From: Corticium candelabrum
Lineage: Eukaryota; Porifera; Homoscleromorpha; Homosclerophorida; Plakinidae
Assembly: GCF_963422355.1 (NCBI RefSeq)
Contig: NC_085098.1
Coordinates: 4,660,765-4,724,764, forward strand
Reading direction: 5' to 3'
Length of the DNA stretch: 64,000 nt
Made by a program: the position numbers and the translations under genes. How positions within the stretch are numbered: the stretch's first letter is position 1; the number at the start of each line of letters is the position of its first letter. The notes beneath the pieces were generated by a model. That model saw only the letters and a program-made list of their open reading frames with translations, was not told the DNA's origin and ran no database searches. Of the stretch, positions 36,917-62,363 are shown one piece after another.

Positions 36917-39900
36917 AACATAATTTCACTAAATATATGGATATCACCAATACACTCAACAGTATGCTACTTGTCATAGTCTCAACTAAGAAACCGCATA
37001 CACGTTTTACTCACACAATATTCATATAACACTACAAGACCACTGTTCTACCTATCGGTATCCCCACTGTCTGACTGCCCACCCATTCTAGCTGCCTGTG
37101 ACTGTCTGTCCACCTCTTTCCTGAGTGATGTTCTAGCTTGCCTGCTTCCTTTCTGCCTGTCCATCTGCCTGTAGAGAGCATCTGCAGCATGCCACAGCAG
37201 CCACTATAAACCACTAATTCTACTGAAAGTCATAGGATGTGTTCTGCAATAACTAGTGGAAGCCTTGTAAGGTACCTGTAACTAGTGTGCATGTAAGAGA
37301 CCGACCAACCAAAATTACATCAGCAATTGTCATACATATTTATGGGTCCAGGGAAGAGACTATTGACATAACAAGGATGCCAGATGAATGCAATTTTGAT
37401 AACCCACCAACACATGCACCACAACTGAATTAGGGGTCCCCTCTCAGGGATCGACTCTACTGGTGAGAAGAGTGAGGTTACTCCCAATTTACGTGACTAA
37501 AGAGCATAGGAGAGTGAGCCCTGATAAAAATGAGAAAGAAAGAGATGTACTGAAGCTTGCCCCAACAATGTTTCCATGTGACTAATACGTACCACATTAG
37601 GCTTCTAGTACAAACATTGCTAATATCAGACTTCCTCTTGTTCCAACTAGAATTGATTTTTACTTCTATTGTTCTCCCAAGTTTGTCTGTCTCCTTGTCT
37701 CTCCATCTATATGTCCAAATGACCGTCAAAGGATCATGTAAACATACAGTAAGCATTTGCCAACAAGTTACAGCAAATTTCAAAATCTAGCTTTTGTAAT
37801 CACAAGCGTAAGTCCAAGCATTTAATATATCCTGATTTCCCAAATACATCCTAATGCAAATTACAGATATTATTAGGAATATATTAATTAGGGATATTAA
37901 TTTTAGGCAATTGGCAACATTATAAATCAATACATCAATGATTTTAGCTGTCTGCTGTCATGCATACTTGATAGTCTGTGTTTCATCATTTTGTCTATAG
38001 AGAAGTTGCATGCGAAGAGAGGCAGTGGCCATTTTGTGTAATACCAGTATTTGCCATCTGGGAAGACAAGATCGCATATGATACACAAGTGCTATATGTT
38101 CTACGTGTTTGGCTGCCACAATTAATGTGAGCGATGCATTTACATAATATCAAAGGTCTTTAGGGAGCAAGGCAGCCAAAAAAGAGCATCTACCTTCTAA
38201 ATATGCACTCTTTGCATAACACGTTTTTTTGTCAGTTTAGAAAGCTAAAGTTTGATTAGGTCTAGTTGATGTGTCAATGATAGAATCTCCTGATCTTAAT
38301 ATGATGAGAAGCATCTTGTCTGACTTTCAATGCAATTGCATAGTCACAGCACTGGGGGACTTCAGTCAAAAAGCAACAGCTCGATATTTGCAACTTAAAA
38401 ATGTGTATGTACAAAAGGTTTGAATCAGACCATTCTCCTCATCCTCAAGTCGATCAAGACAAACCGTTGATGGTTATAGACTATTCCAGACGTACCACCA
38501 TGATTTTCCTTTCCTACCATCTGGCTGCCTCTGCAAACAATTTCTGTGGCTAAGGAAGAATGAACCAGCAGCCTGCCACAAGACTCTGACAGGACAAGAT
38601 CACACCACACTATAAGTTTGTGCCCCGAGTTGTGGTAAATCTGTGGTAAATACACTACTACAAGAAATGCCTACTGCACCCCACATGCAACCTCTCTATA
38701 GCCAAAAGACTATGCCCTCCAGGGCTGCCCAAGTTCCAAATGGTTAGGGCTGTGCATACTTTTTGTCACTGAGACACTCCCATGCATGCTAGTATGTATG
38801 TATGTGTGACTGGCAAAGTATGTAAAGTATGTATGACAGCCCCTGTCTGCATCTCAGGACCAGAGTCACCAGACCTACTTTTGCTTGGCCAGTCTACTAT
38901 AAGAGTCAATCGTTCTTTGCTTTGACATATTGACCTACATAGTAGTGCATAATAATCGGTACTGGGCGTATGTGCCAAAGCATTACTATAATTTTGGTGC
39001 TGCTCTGGCGCTGCTCTGGCGCTGCTCTGGCACTGCTCTGGCACTGCCAAATTGGCTCGGTACTACATGCAGCGCCATAGCGCCAGATAGGCACCCCTCC
39101 TTTGTTATGCTTAGTAAGTCACAGACAAGCATTACACCCAACTTCACCTGCTTCAAAGACTCGACCTCTATTTGAAGGGACGCCGACCTGCCCATTTGAT
39201 TCTGACACTGTTCTCTTATTGATTGAACAGACACAGTCAGACGAGAAACTGCCGTCTTCATCTCCTCCACATCAAGAATGTAGTTCTTTGCAATCCTTAT
39301 AACACTCATAGTATGTCCATACAACTCAGACCGATACACCAATGGAGTTTGAAAATATGTATCAGCAACATCAAGTAGAGAACAGACAGCCTTCGCCACT
39401 ACAGCAGCAGGTCTAGTAACATCATCTCTATTAGGGCTAGGATGAGCCAACGCCTTCTCAAGATGATCAACACCGTGAGAGAGCTCCTCACGTGAGGACT
39501 CTAGCGTGCTCTCTAATTTCTCCCCGACGACAGACTTTCCCATCCGCTCTCTCCGTTCCTCTAATTTCGCTCTATAATGTGTCAACGTTTCTTCCGCACT
39601 CCTGTCGTCACGCATTTCCTCTACCAACACAGACTCGACGTCACACAGATTGGCTGACAGCCGCCTCGTCGCTTCGTCCAGTTTCCACCTGTTCTCGTCG
39701 TTGCCTCCGGCGATTTCCTCCGAAATGGAGACGACGTCGACCAGCGACGGTTGCACTTGCAGCGACAGTCTCTGCAGCACGTCTCGTTGCGGTAAGGCGT
39801 CGTTAAAACTGCGGAGCTTCGTCACTATTGTCGACGTCGTCGCGACCAACTGTTGGTTGTCTTTGATAGAAGGCAACTGGTTGAGACACTCGCGCATTGA

Positions 39901-39945
39901 CTGAATTTCTTCGAGCGAATCGGTCGCCGCCATGGTCGCTGTCAT
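29918..39945 (-). CDS. Helical-SH3-PH-RhoGAP protein
   Basis: Thirteen exons fit with consistent phases: 39945..39148, 37203..37052, 36604..36523, 36463..36383, 35774..35735, 34363..34131, 34077..33967, 32167..32024, 30768..30693, 30633..30467, 30405..30331, 30235..30125, 30070..29918; 740 aa. Residues 1-~315 are helical and coiled-coil-like, unassigned. SH3 at ~320-371 (KALYDFDMEDKEENLQFF, GGWWEG, GVFPASFV). A Ser-rich linker follows. PH at ~463-570 (KEGIMKKEGGHHKSWKTRWF, LRDYKFAAVTGDRPG, EMNDWILHINRAI). RhoGAP from ~572 (CIEYLLVEDRIGHEGLFRIN, arginine finger FRING; DDLARAFGVYVF). The GAP domain is short and lacks the usual LPEPL stretch. Expected role: accelerating GTP hydrolysis by a Rho-family GTPase at membranes. 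The helical part might be BAR-like, which would resemble GRAF/oligophrenin in another order; that is inference. Exon 2 is the least certain exon. Confidence 0.75.
32777..33142. mobile_element. Tigger/pogo-like MITE in RhoGAP intron
   Basis: Left TAGTAGAACCTTGCTAATCC and inverse right CAATAGAACCTTGCTAATCC; TA on both flanks (32775-32776, 33143-33144). 366 bp, noncoding. TA targets and this style of end are typical of pogo/Tigger (Tc1-mariner) derivatives. Confidence 0.7.
33452..33826. mobile_element. Tigger/pogo-like MITE, second family
   Basis: Ends CAGTACAACCCCAACTATCC and inverse CAGTACAATCCCAATTATCC, flanked by TA on both sides. 375 bp, noncoding, in the same RhoGAP intron. Confidence 0.75.
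35797..36331. mobile_element. TA-flanked MITE, third family
   Basis: Ends CAGTGGACATTGGATATAAC and inverse CAGTAGACATTGGATATAAC with TA flanks (35795-35796, 36332-36333). 535 bp, in the RhoGAP intron after the SH3 exons. Confidence 0.75.
38998..39048. repeat. 11-bp minisatellite related to 7470-7562
   Basis: About four to five tandem copies of GCTGCTCTGGC, in the first intron of the RhoGAP gene about 100 bp past the donor. The unit can be aligned to the 11-mer at 7470. Confidence 0.7.
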
Positions 39946-40099
39946 GCTGGCGACGCACGCTAATAAGTATGACGTTATATGTCACGTGATCGCACGCGAC
40001 TGACACTCGGAAGGTCACACGTCTGACACGCCCACCTAATCGTGTACCCTGTACGTACACTGCAATCGTCACTTCGTTCGGGCACACCAGCGAGGTGCT
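39946..40099. promoter_or_regulatory. Bidirectional promoter, RhoGAP / glutaredoxin 1
   Basis: Only 154 bp separate the two divergent start codons, so both core promoters and 5' leaders must fit here. It contains ACACGCCCACC (a GC/CACCC-type box) near 40027 and no clear TATA box. Inferred from gene layout. Confidence 0.5.
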
Positions 40100-40522
40100 A
40101 TGATGGCCGGCAGTGTTGCTGCTCGCGAATTGGTGCGGAGAATTGTCGCTCAGCACGGCATCGTCGTCTTCTCCAAGACCTACTGTCCGTACAGCATGGA
40201 TGCCAAAGCCGTCCTCAGATCAACAACAAAGGAGATCGCAGCCAATGCGAGCGAAGAGAACGTACACGTGTTGGAGCTCGATCGCAGAGGCGACGAATCC
40301 GACATACAGGTCGGTAGCACACAAAACGGGTCGACATTTGTGTGAAACGTAACAGAGTGGTCTGTCCTGATTCATGTCTAGTCTGCCCTCAGTGATCTCA
40401 CGGGTCGCACGTTTGTGCCGAGTGTGTGGGTGGGTGGCAAATTCATTGGAGGCAGTACGGAAATTCGAGATCTCTACGAAGTGGGCAAACTGGAGAAAAT
40501 GGTTCGCTCTGCAATCAACTAG
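40100..40522 (+). CDS. GLRX: Glutaredoxin 1 (CPYS)
   Basis: Exons 40100..40309 and 40382..40522 (CAG|GTCGGT...GTCTAG|TCT, phase 0), 116 aa. MMAGSVAARELVRRIVAQHG is followed by VVFSKTYCPYSMDAKAV, with the active-site Cys of glutaredoxin. Exon 2 has TFVPSVWVGGKFIGGSTE, covering the usual cis-Pro region and the GG glutathione-binding loop, and ends YEVGKLEKMV. Glutaredoxins use glutathione to reduce mixed disulfides or hold Fe-S clusters. The second active-site residue is Ser instead of Cys, so it should work by the one-cysteine mechanism. Two adjacent ATGs (40100, 40103) make the exact start uncertain. No targeting peptide is obvious, so it is probably cytosolic. Confidence 0.88.
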
Positions 40523-41624
40523 CTCTCGAGCCTACAAGAGTGTTGTACAGATTTATGAAGTTTATACAATAGAATTTTGACTGCATGGGCACTACTGGAT
40601 GGACTTCTACAGGACAAAGGACGTCCGTTTGACGTATTCTCAATTTTGTATCACACACTGTAGCTTGTTCGTGGTGTCAGAACGTTGTTAGGTACTAACC
40701 TAGAGCTAATTTCTTTGTCCGCGGCTTTGGCTTTCATTGTGCTTTGAAAACACGAGTCTCTTGCATGGATTCGTTTACATGATCTGTTCGTAATGCATAC
40801 ATTGCGTAGTCGTACACGTACTTGTAGAAAGGTCATAGGATCATTGTTCCTTTGCACATGACCTGAGGTGAAATGTCGGGGTGTCATTGTCCAGAGGTCC
40901 GGAGGGGCAGGTAGAAGGCGTATGCGCGTGATATGATTGGCGTAATTACACAGCACGTGACATAAGAAGACGCACAGCTTCTAGGGTGCCTCTACTTCTC
41001 TAATGTTGCCTGTTTTATCTACGACCCTAGACTTGAAAGTTCGATCCGATAGGGAGGGTATGTTTTTTCATCGTTCCAAATGATGTAGGTAAAAAACAGT
41101 TGCCTGTTGGATTCTCTATGTTTAATTTATTGATTGCGGTTACTCAATTATGAATGAAGCGTAGCCGATTCCTGGTAGTCTCATAGTTCACCGCGAAGCA
41201 ACAAATCAGCATCAAGTCTTCCTCTCCTTCACTCAAATTTTTCAAGCAAATCACTGCTACTACAACCGCCCTCTGTCTCATACACAAAGAACGCATTGTT
41301 CGAGGCTGTCGGACGCTTCGTTACTCGTCCAGGTGAGGCGCAAACGTGTTTAGCAAGTTGCGGTTACGTCATGTAATCATTAATCAGCATATATGATGAC
41401 GAGAAGCCCAGCTGTACTGTAGTACGGCTCAAAAGACGAAAACTACCTTACTCTTGCTTTCAGAAAGTCTGGAATAAATCAAGAACAATGTAAGTTCGGA
41501 AAAAGAAAAAAGACGAAACGTTTACAGGATAATTCTACTGATGCAATGACGAAGGAATGAAGCCAAACGTGCGACGTTCGGAATTGGAACCGGATAGGAC
41601 TACACAAGCTGCTCTAGACTACCC
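40523..41624. other. Spacer between glutaredoxin genes
   Basis: I see no coding region or repeat element here; the right end carries the promoter of glutaredoxin 2. Confidence 0.5.
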
Positions 41625-41632
41625 TATATAAT
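41625..41632 (+). promoter_or_regulatory. TATA box of glutaredoxin 2
   Basis: TATATAAT lies 55 bases before the ATG, leaving about 30 bases to a start site and a short leader of some 25-30 bases. Glutaredoxin 1 has no such box. Confidence 0.55.
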
Positions 41633-41686
41633 ACAGTTTCCGAGCCAAAGTTTGTCATTCTGAGATTCAGTACACTTACGATAGCT

Positions 41687-42096
41687 ATGGCTAGCGCTGC
41701 TCGAGAACTTGTGCGGAGACTTGTTGCTCAACACCGCGTCGTCGTCTTCTCGAAAACCTACTGTCCTTACAGCATGGACGCCAAAGCTGTCGTGAGATCG
41801 GCTACAAAGGGAATCGCTTCAAGTTCGAGCATCAAAGACAAACTTCTGGTTCTGGAGCTCGATCAAAGAGGAGACGAATCAGACATGCAGGTTGGTATCT
41901 AGAACAAAGATCCGTAGCTTCGAAGTGACTCAACGTTGATGCTTGGCTTTAGGCTGCTCTGTCCGAGCTGACTGGTCGAACCTTCGGTCCCACGGTGTGG
42001 GTGGGTGGCAAATTCATTGGAGGAAGCACTGAAACACGAGATCTGTATGAAGGAGGCAAATTGGAGAAAATGGTCAACTCTGCCATGGCATCCTGA
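41687..42096 (+). CDS. GLRX: Glutaredoxin 2 (CPYS), tandem paralogue
   Basis: Exons 41687..41890 and 41953..42096, intron at the same codon and phase as in glutaredoxin 1 (DESDMQ|AALSEL); 115 aa. MASAARELVRRLVAQHR is followed by VVFSKTYCPYSMDAKAVV, and exon 2 reads TFGPTVWVGGKFIGGSTE and YEGGKLEKMVNSAMAS. A CPYS active site as in its neighbour suggests the Cys-to-Ser change predates the duplication. Here the cis-Pro segment is FGPTVW instead of FVPSVW. The genes are in the same orientation 1.16 kb apart with different promoters, so expression may differ. Confidence 0.88.
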
Positions 42097-42931
42097 TCCT
42101 GATACAACTAGCAATGGTGTCTACTTTCAAGAAGACAACACAATTTTAACTCTATTTTGCTTTCATAGCATGAAGTTTGTAAGATCAGTGACTGGATTTA
42201 GATCTAATCTTAGACTTTAGGATTTATATTTGAGAACAGTTGTTACCTAAATTCTATTGGAAAATACAAAAAGGTCAGATCTGTAGAACACTTCAGTGTG
42301 ATAGCAGGAGCATTGTTTGTGGGAATTAAAATGTCATGCAGCATGCTGTTTTACTGACTAATTCATAAAGCTCATGAAAACAAATCATGCTGCTTTACTG
42401 ACTATCCTGATGTACCCACCACAGCTTGGTGACAGTCACCAGATGTTGAACTGCTTTTACTTTTATGACCTTACAAGTTGTCCACCTACAAAATTACCAT
42501 AACAGTGTTGACCAACAGTAGAGAACAATCATATTGCAATGACAACTTGGGTTGTAGAGCTTCTCCTGTCAATTGATTGTAAAACCACATTGTACCACTG
42601 ATGCCCTGTGGCTGCCAGGTACAGCATACTTAGTACTGTAACATGCAGTCACAAGATGACTGATGGTCTCTCTGGCTGCAGTGCAGCATATAATGCTGTA
42701 AGTGTCTTATGCTTATTAGGCACAGCATTTTGCACTCCCACAATGTGTAAGACAAATAGCCCAAGTATGAAATCAGAATAATGTCCCATGTGCCTGTCAC
42801 TCTATGACCATTTGCATTCCTGAGGTTGTCAGTATACAAATACAACTATGCAGTATGGAAAACTTCAAACATTTGGAAACACTGATGAAGGACAAAGGTC
42901 AATATTCTGATTGGCAGTTGGTAATAGGTCT

Positions 42932-43008
42932 TACCACTCCCATGTATTACCACTCCCATGTATTACCACTCCCATGTATTACCACTCCCATGTATTACCA
43001 CTCCCCCT
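42932..43008. repeat. 16-bp tandem repeat
   Basis: Four to five copies of TACCACTCCCATGTAT, the last one diverged. Confidence 0.9.
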
Positions 43009-44082
43009 GTTTATACCATTCCCCTGTCACCACTTCTATTTGTAGCAACATGCCATGGCAATTACGTCACACTGCACTATCTCTTCTACAAAAACAATGA
43101 GTTTCAGGAAACAAAAGTTAGTGCCTAACTACTCTTTAAATATAGGTCATTCCAAAATATTCCAGTTACACTACAATCTAATTGCAAATGATACTTTTGG
43201 AATAGTTGGCCCAGATACAAATTTCACAAGATAATAAAGCGGCCAAGAAGCATAAATTAGGATAAATTAGCCACCTGATACGACTAACAGCAATCCTGTC
43301 CAGTCAATCTAGCTGCATAAAAAGATCCAGTGGAAGCCAGTCTAGTCTGGGCCATACTAGATATCGATTACAGTGTCCCTTGGTTACTTACAGCTCGTTT
43401 TCAAATGTTTGGAATATAAGGTCAATCAAAAACAATTAGTAGGTGCATGATTGTTTCGCACAACAGCAAACTGCACTCACACTAAAAAGACTACGTAGCT
43501 AGCCTAGTACAATCTGTTTTCATTCGAAAATTGTCATGACCTATTTCAGGATCAGTAGCTATAATATCAAGGGAGGTTCATCCCATCACAGCTACAGCAA
43601 GTCAGATTAACTCCTAATTAAAGCTTGCCGCCATTTATTAATTCATGATTTTGACAAGAGCTACTTGGCACAAGTCCCGCCCAAAATACCATAATTTTGG
43701 CAAGAGCTACCGCCATTCAATCACTCACTTTTAGTTTTAAAATCTTCTTCATTGCTTCCATTCTAGAGAGAAGATGTGACTGTCATTAGTTGCAGCAGGC
43801 TATAGATTCAAAGTGCAAACATGTTCATACACACCTTGACAAGCATTTGACAGCGTTAACAAGTTCAGATCCCAAATGATCATATCATATTTAACAGCAA
43901 TCACTGGAGAGAGTATTTATGGCAAGTAATTGCATTTGTACTGTGTTATCATAACCCAGAAATAGTTAAGGAATTTTCTACATTCTAATAAGTTTCAATT
44001 GAACACAAATAACTTCTTCACTTTTAAATACAAGATGCCTACATTTAACGATAACGGAGACGCTAATGATTGCCTATATAAA

Positions 44083-44366
44083 GTAGAGTGCCACTTATTC
44101 GAATAGGTGGGACCAGTAAGTGTCCTGATAATTGGTTTGTCCTAAAACTTATTTGTTGGGATAATCAGTATGAATCGCTGTTGGCTATTATCATTAAATC
44201 TCTGGCATATAGCTACCCACAATTGTCACAGCAAAATGAAAATATCTAAAGCCTAGAATTTACTGATTTTACCATGACTCTAATTTTGTGATTTTAATTT
44301 TTGTGTTACCATTTTGTGTAATCAACACGTATCTGTTGTGAGCTGTTCAGGTAAGTGGCATTCTAC
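44083..44366. mobile_element. Short TIR element (MITE)
   Basis: Left GTAGAGTGCCACTTATTCG and inverse right GTAGAATGCCACTTACCTG. 284 bp, noncoding; target duplication unclear, TA possible. Confidence 0.55.
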
Positions 44367-45021
44367 ATGACTGATATAGCAAAGATGACTTAGCACATCA
44401 ATCTAGACAGAAGATATCTGTACATCAAATAAGTAATCAGAGCATCATGAACCAAACACATTGAAATTTCTCAATTTCTCCATATTATAGATTGCATATA
44501 CATGCACACAAGAATTCATCAAGTTAAACATGTACTGTACAAAGGAATTTGATATCATTAATGCAACACACTCGTTACAGTAGAGGAACAATGACAGTTC
44601 ACTAACAGACTCTTAAACCCTTCACAACCTGTCCAACTCATCATCCCCACCACAAAAAAAGTAAATTGAAGTTCCCATAGTCACTAAGTGTTAGACGTCT
44701 ATAGAAGCATACAGCTGTCTTGCAAATTCAGCTACAACTCTTACTTCTGCATATTTAGGTCAGTCACCAAAACCAACCTTTAACCACAAGAATAACTCGA
44801 TACAACCTCTCTGCAACACGATGTAAGAAGACACAGAATAAATTCTCTCTGGTTATTTAATATCATAGAAAACAGTTAGTCCACCTCATACCCCAGTATA
44901 CGAGTAGACATAGCAACCACTACAAAATTGCCCACTGCAGAGTTCATTGTGAGCGTCAAATTTACAAACAGTTAGAGTAATCACAATGATTATCTAACTA
45001 CTCTCTTAACAAATCTACTAG

Positions 45022-59887
<14,866 letters not shown>

Positions 59888-60380
59888 TTGCGTCGTCAGA
59901 CGACGACCGAGATGCTATTTCCCACCGCAGTTCCGCGTGCAAGCGCCGGACGAAGCGAACGGCTCGAGCTAGAGTGGTAGTCGAGTGAGAAAGAAAGTCA
60001 GACACGGAAGCACGGCTCGTCACGCTCCTGCCACGCCGTCGAATGCTCTGGGTGTGTCGTCGCTAGACGCAGCAGTCGTTTGTTACGCCACCGGGTCGAC
60101 GTCTTGGACTTGAGTTGGCTCGCTGTCGATGCTGGAGAGAATACTTATCTTTACGGCTGTTAGCATCCGGGAGACTGATTGTTTGTGTTCACGTGAGTAA
60201 TCCGACGCTAAAGTTCAAAAATTGAGATCGTTTTGAAAGTATACACGACGATTTAGTAATTGTATGCTACGTCGTATCGAGTTGGTTTCGTTAACATAAC
60301 GTTCGAGCAATTTGTTCGATTTTGCGGTCACGTGAGAATCTGATTATCCGGGATGTTTCGTAGTCTACTCACAGGTGATC
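59888..60380. promoter_or_regulatory. Divergent promoter region, TEC-like kinase / arfaptin
   Basis: 493 bp between opposite start codons. On the arfaptin side a leader exon seems to end at 60192 (TTCAC|GTGAGT) and resume at 60375 (CTCACAG|GTGATCATG), giving a 182-bp leader intron and placing the start sites within about 300 bp of each other. CG-rich, no clear TATA box. Confidence 0.5.
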
Positions 60381-61881
60381 ATGAACGAGGAGAGCGCTCC
60401 GGCAGCTGAATCGTTGGACTCCGACTTGCCAGCGATCGAACAAGACGACGAGCTGTCGAGCAGTCAATTCGGTCGTCTAACAATAAACCAGGCTAGTCAC
60501 GTGGCCTCGCTTGCCGTCGACGAATCTGCATTCCAGAATGTCAGTTTGACAGTAGCAAGTGCGCAAGACTCTCCATCGTCGTCTAAAACAACAGACCCGA
60601 ATGCACTATCGTCACAATCCGGAGCCGCCGCCGCCTCGCTCGCCTCAACCTTGGAGCGGTCCGACGGACAGGATGATGACGTCAGAGAGGAGGACTTCGA
60701 GCTGTCACATGGCTCACTGGATCTCCGACGGAGAGAAAGAACGTCGTCAATCGACCGTTTTCGCGACTGGAGCGTGTCGACGTACAAAGTCACTCGCCAG
60801 TTTCTCTCAGAACGCTTCGGCCGCGGTTCGCGGACCGTCGACACGCATATGGAGTTCCAAGTGCAGTCACTGCGGGACATACAGCATAAGTACTCTGATA
60901 TTATCCGGGTCGCTCGCCAGCTGAGCGCTCAGCTGTTCGCCGTATTCCAGACGCATCGTGTACTCGGTGATACATTTGGTGAATTATCAGCCAAACATAC
61001 TGATTTACATGATGAATTCAAATACAATAGTGACACACAGAGGCTGCTGTATAAGAATGGGGAGACTCTCCTCAGTGCCATTAATTTCTTTATTGCCAAT
61101 CTGACTACTCTTTGTACGAAGACTATGGAGGATACTTTGGCAACTGTGAAGAAGTACGAGGCGGCTCGTGTGGAGTATGATGCATATAGGACTGATCTTG
61201 AGGAGACCGAGAAGGTGGCGGTTACGACTGACGCACAGAAAGCGAAGTTGGAAATGACGAAGCAGGAATTTACAAAACACAGACATCATTTCGACACTCT
61301 ACGTCACGATGTGTTCGTCAAACTTCGACTCCTGGATGAAAACAGGGTATGTGTGTAATACGTTGTGTTGCTGATATTGACAGCAGACGGACAAAGATGA
61401 CACAGACTATCTTTAATTATGAGCCATGAGTCTAAATTATTAGCGATTATAATAGAATCTGGCACAGGTGGACAAGCTCATATTGGGTGGTGTTTGTCTG
61501 CATTGAAACAAGGCAGTAGGAACTAAATTTGAAGTGGTGCGACGTAACGTGTGTTAGAAGGCGTGGCTACATGTTAGAAGGCATGGCCATGTAGCATGCG
61601 TTGCTGCCAAACATGTTAGTAGACCTGAACCTACCAGACTGACACAAAACAGCTGAAACGTTTGCAAACACATTGTAAAATGATTACCCATCTCAAAAGT
61701 TCCAAACAACGTTGATCTGTGTATTCACGCATTACATACATAAGTGGAGTATATTGGTGGGAGAAAGGAAGGGAGCCGGATTTTGTCCGTGTATACTTAC
61801 ATATATGTGCATGCGTGGGGTGTAGCCTTGCGAACACAAACTGTTCCAAGTGAGGTCTGCTCGGCAAGCAGGCATTTAGAA

Positions 61882-61937
<56 letters not shown>

Positions 61938-62162
61938 CTTATCAGAGGGCATAGTCGATTGAACGGTAACGGCTCTTCCTGTCTTCGTGTTTTTCAGGTC
62001 AAGGTAATGAAAAAGCAGCTTTTATTATTCCACAATGCAACTTGTGCCTTCTTCTCTGGCAACCAGCAAGCTCTAGACCAAGTTGTGAAAAGCTTCCACA
62101 CCAAACTTGAAGTCAGATCTCAAGCGCAAGCATCATCATTTCTCGAGACCGAGCAGAAATGA
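60381..62162 (+). CDS. ARFIP: Arfaptin (BAR/AH-domain protein)
   Basis: Exons 60381..61346 and 61998..62162 (AGG|GTATGT...TTTTCAG|GTC), 376 aa. Residues 1-~125 are acidic and Ser-rich, low conservation. From ~128 the arfaptin pattern is clear: WSVSTYKVTRQFLSERFGRG, SRTVD, LGDTFGELSAKH, LLYKNGETLLSAINFF, TKTMEDTLATVKKYEAARVE, YDAYRTDLEE, and in exon 2 VKVMKKQLLLFHNATCAFF. Arfaptins form curved dimers that bind Arl1/Arf1/Rac1 and PI4P on trans-Golgi membranes and take part in secretory vesicle formation. The start is the first ATG after a leader-intron acceptor. The intron has a (GT)n tract at 61884-61932. Gene length and order of motifs match the family; I cannot tell ARFIP1 from ARFIP2, and an early animal may have one ancestral gene. 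Confidence 0.93.
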
Positions 62163-62363
62163 TGACAGACATCTAGGATTGTGTTTGTAGTGCTTTCTCA
62201 GTCTGGATTAACAAAACTGCTGATGCATAACTAGCGTTACTTCGAACGATAGTGATAGTATTCTGTAGCAAATCAATGAATGCCCCATGCTGACTGACTT
62301 TAGGTGTCATAAGTTTAGTGACCCACCCACGCAGCTGCGCAGTCTGGTACGCGAGGTCTCCTA

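Larger units (their letters stand above)
42097..45021. other. Gene-free spacer with tandem repeat and MITE
   Basis: 3' flanks of glutaredoxin 2 and the TEC-like kinase. It contains a 16-bp tandem repeat (42932-43008) and a MITE-like palindromic element (44083-44366). No gene supported. Confidence 0.5.

Noticed and set aside
38425-38655. Possible extra exon of the RhoGAP gene
   Set aside because: No clear splice pair and no domain similarity; exons 1 and 2 already join in phase without it.
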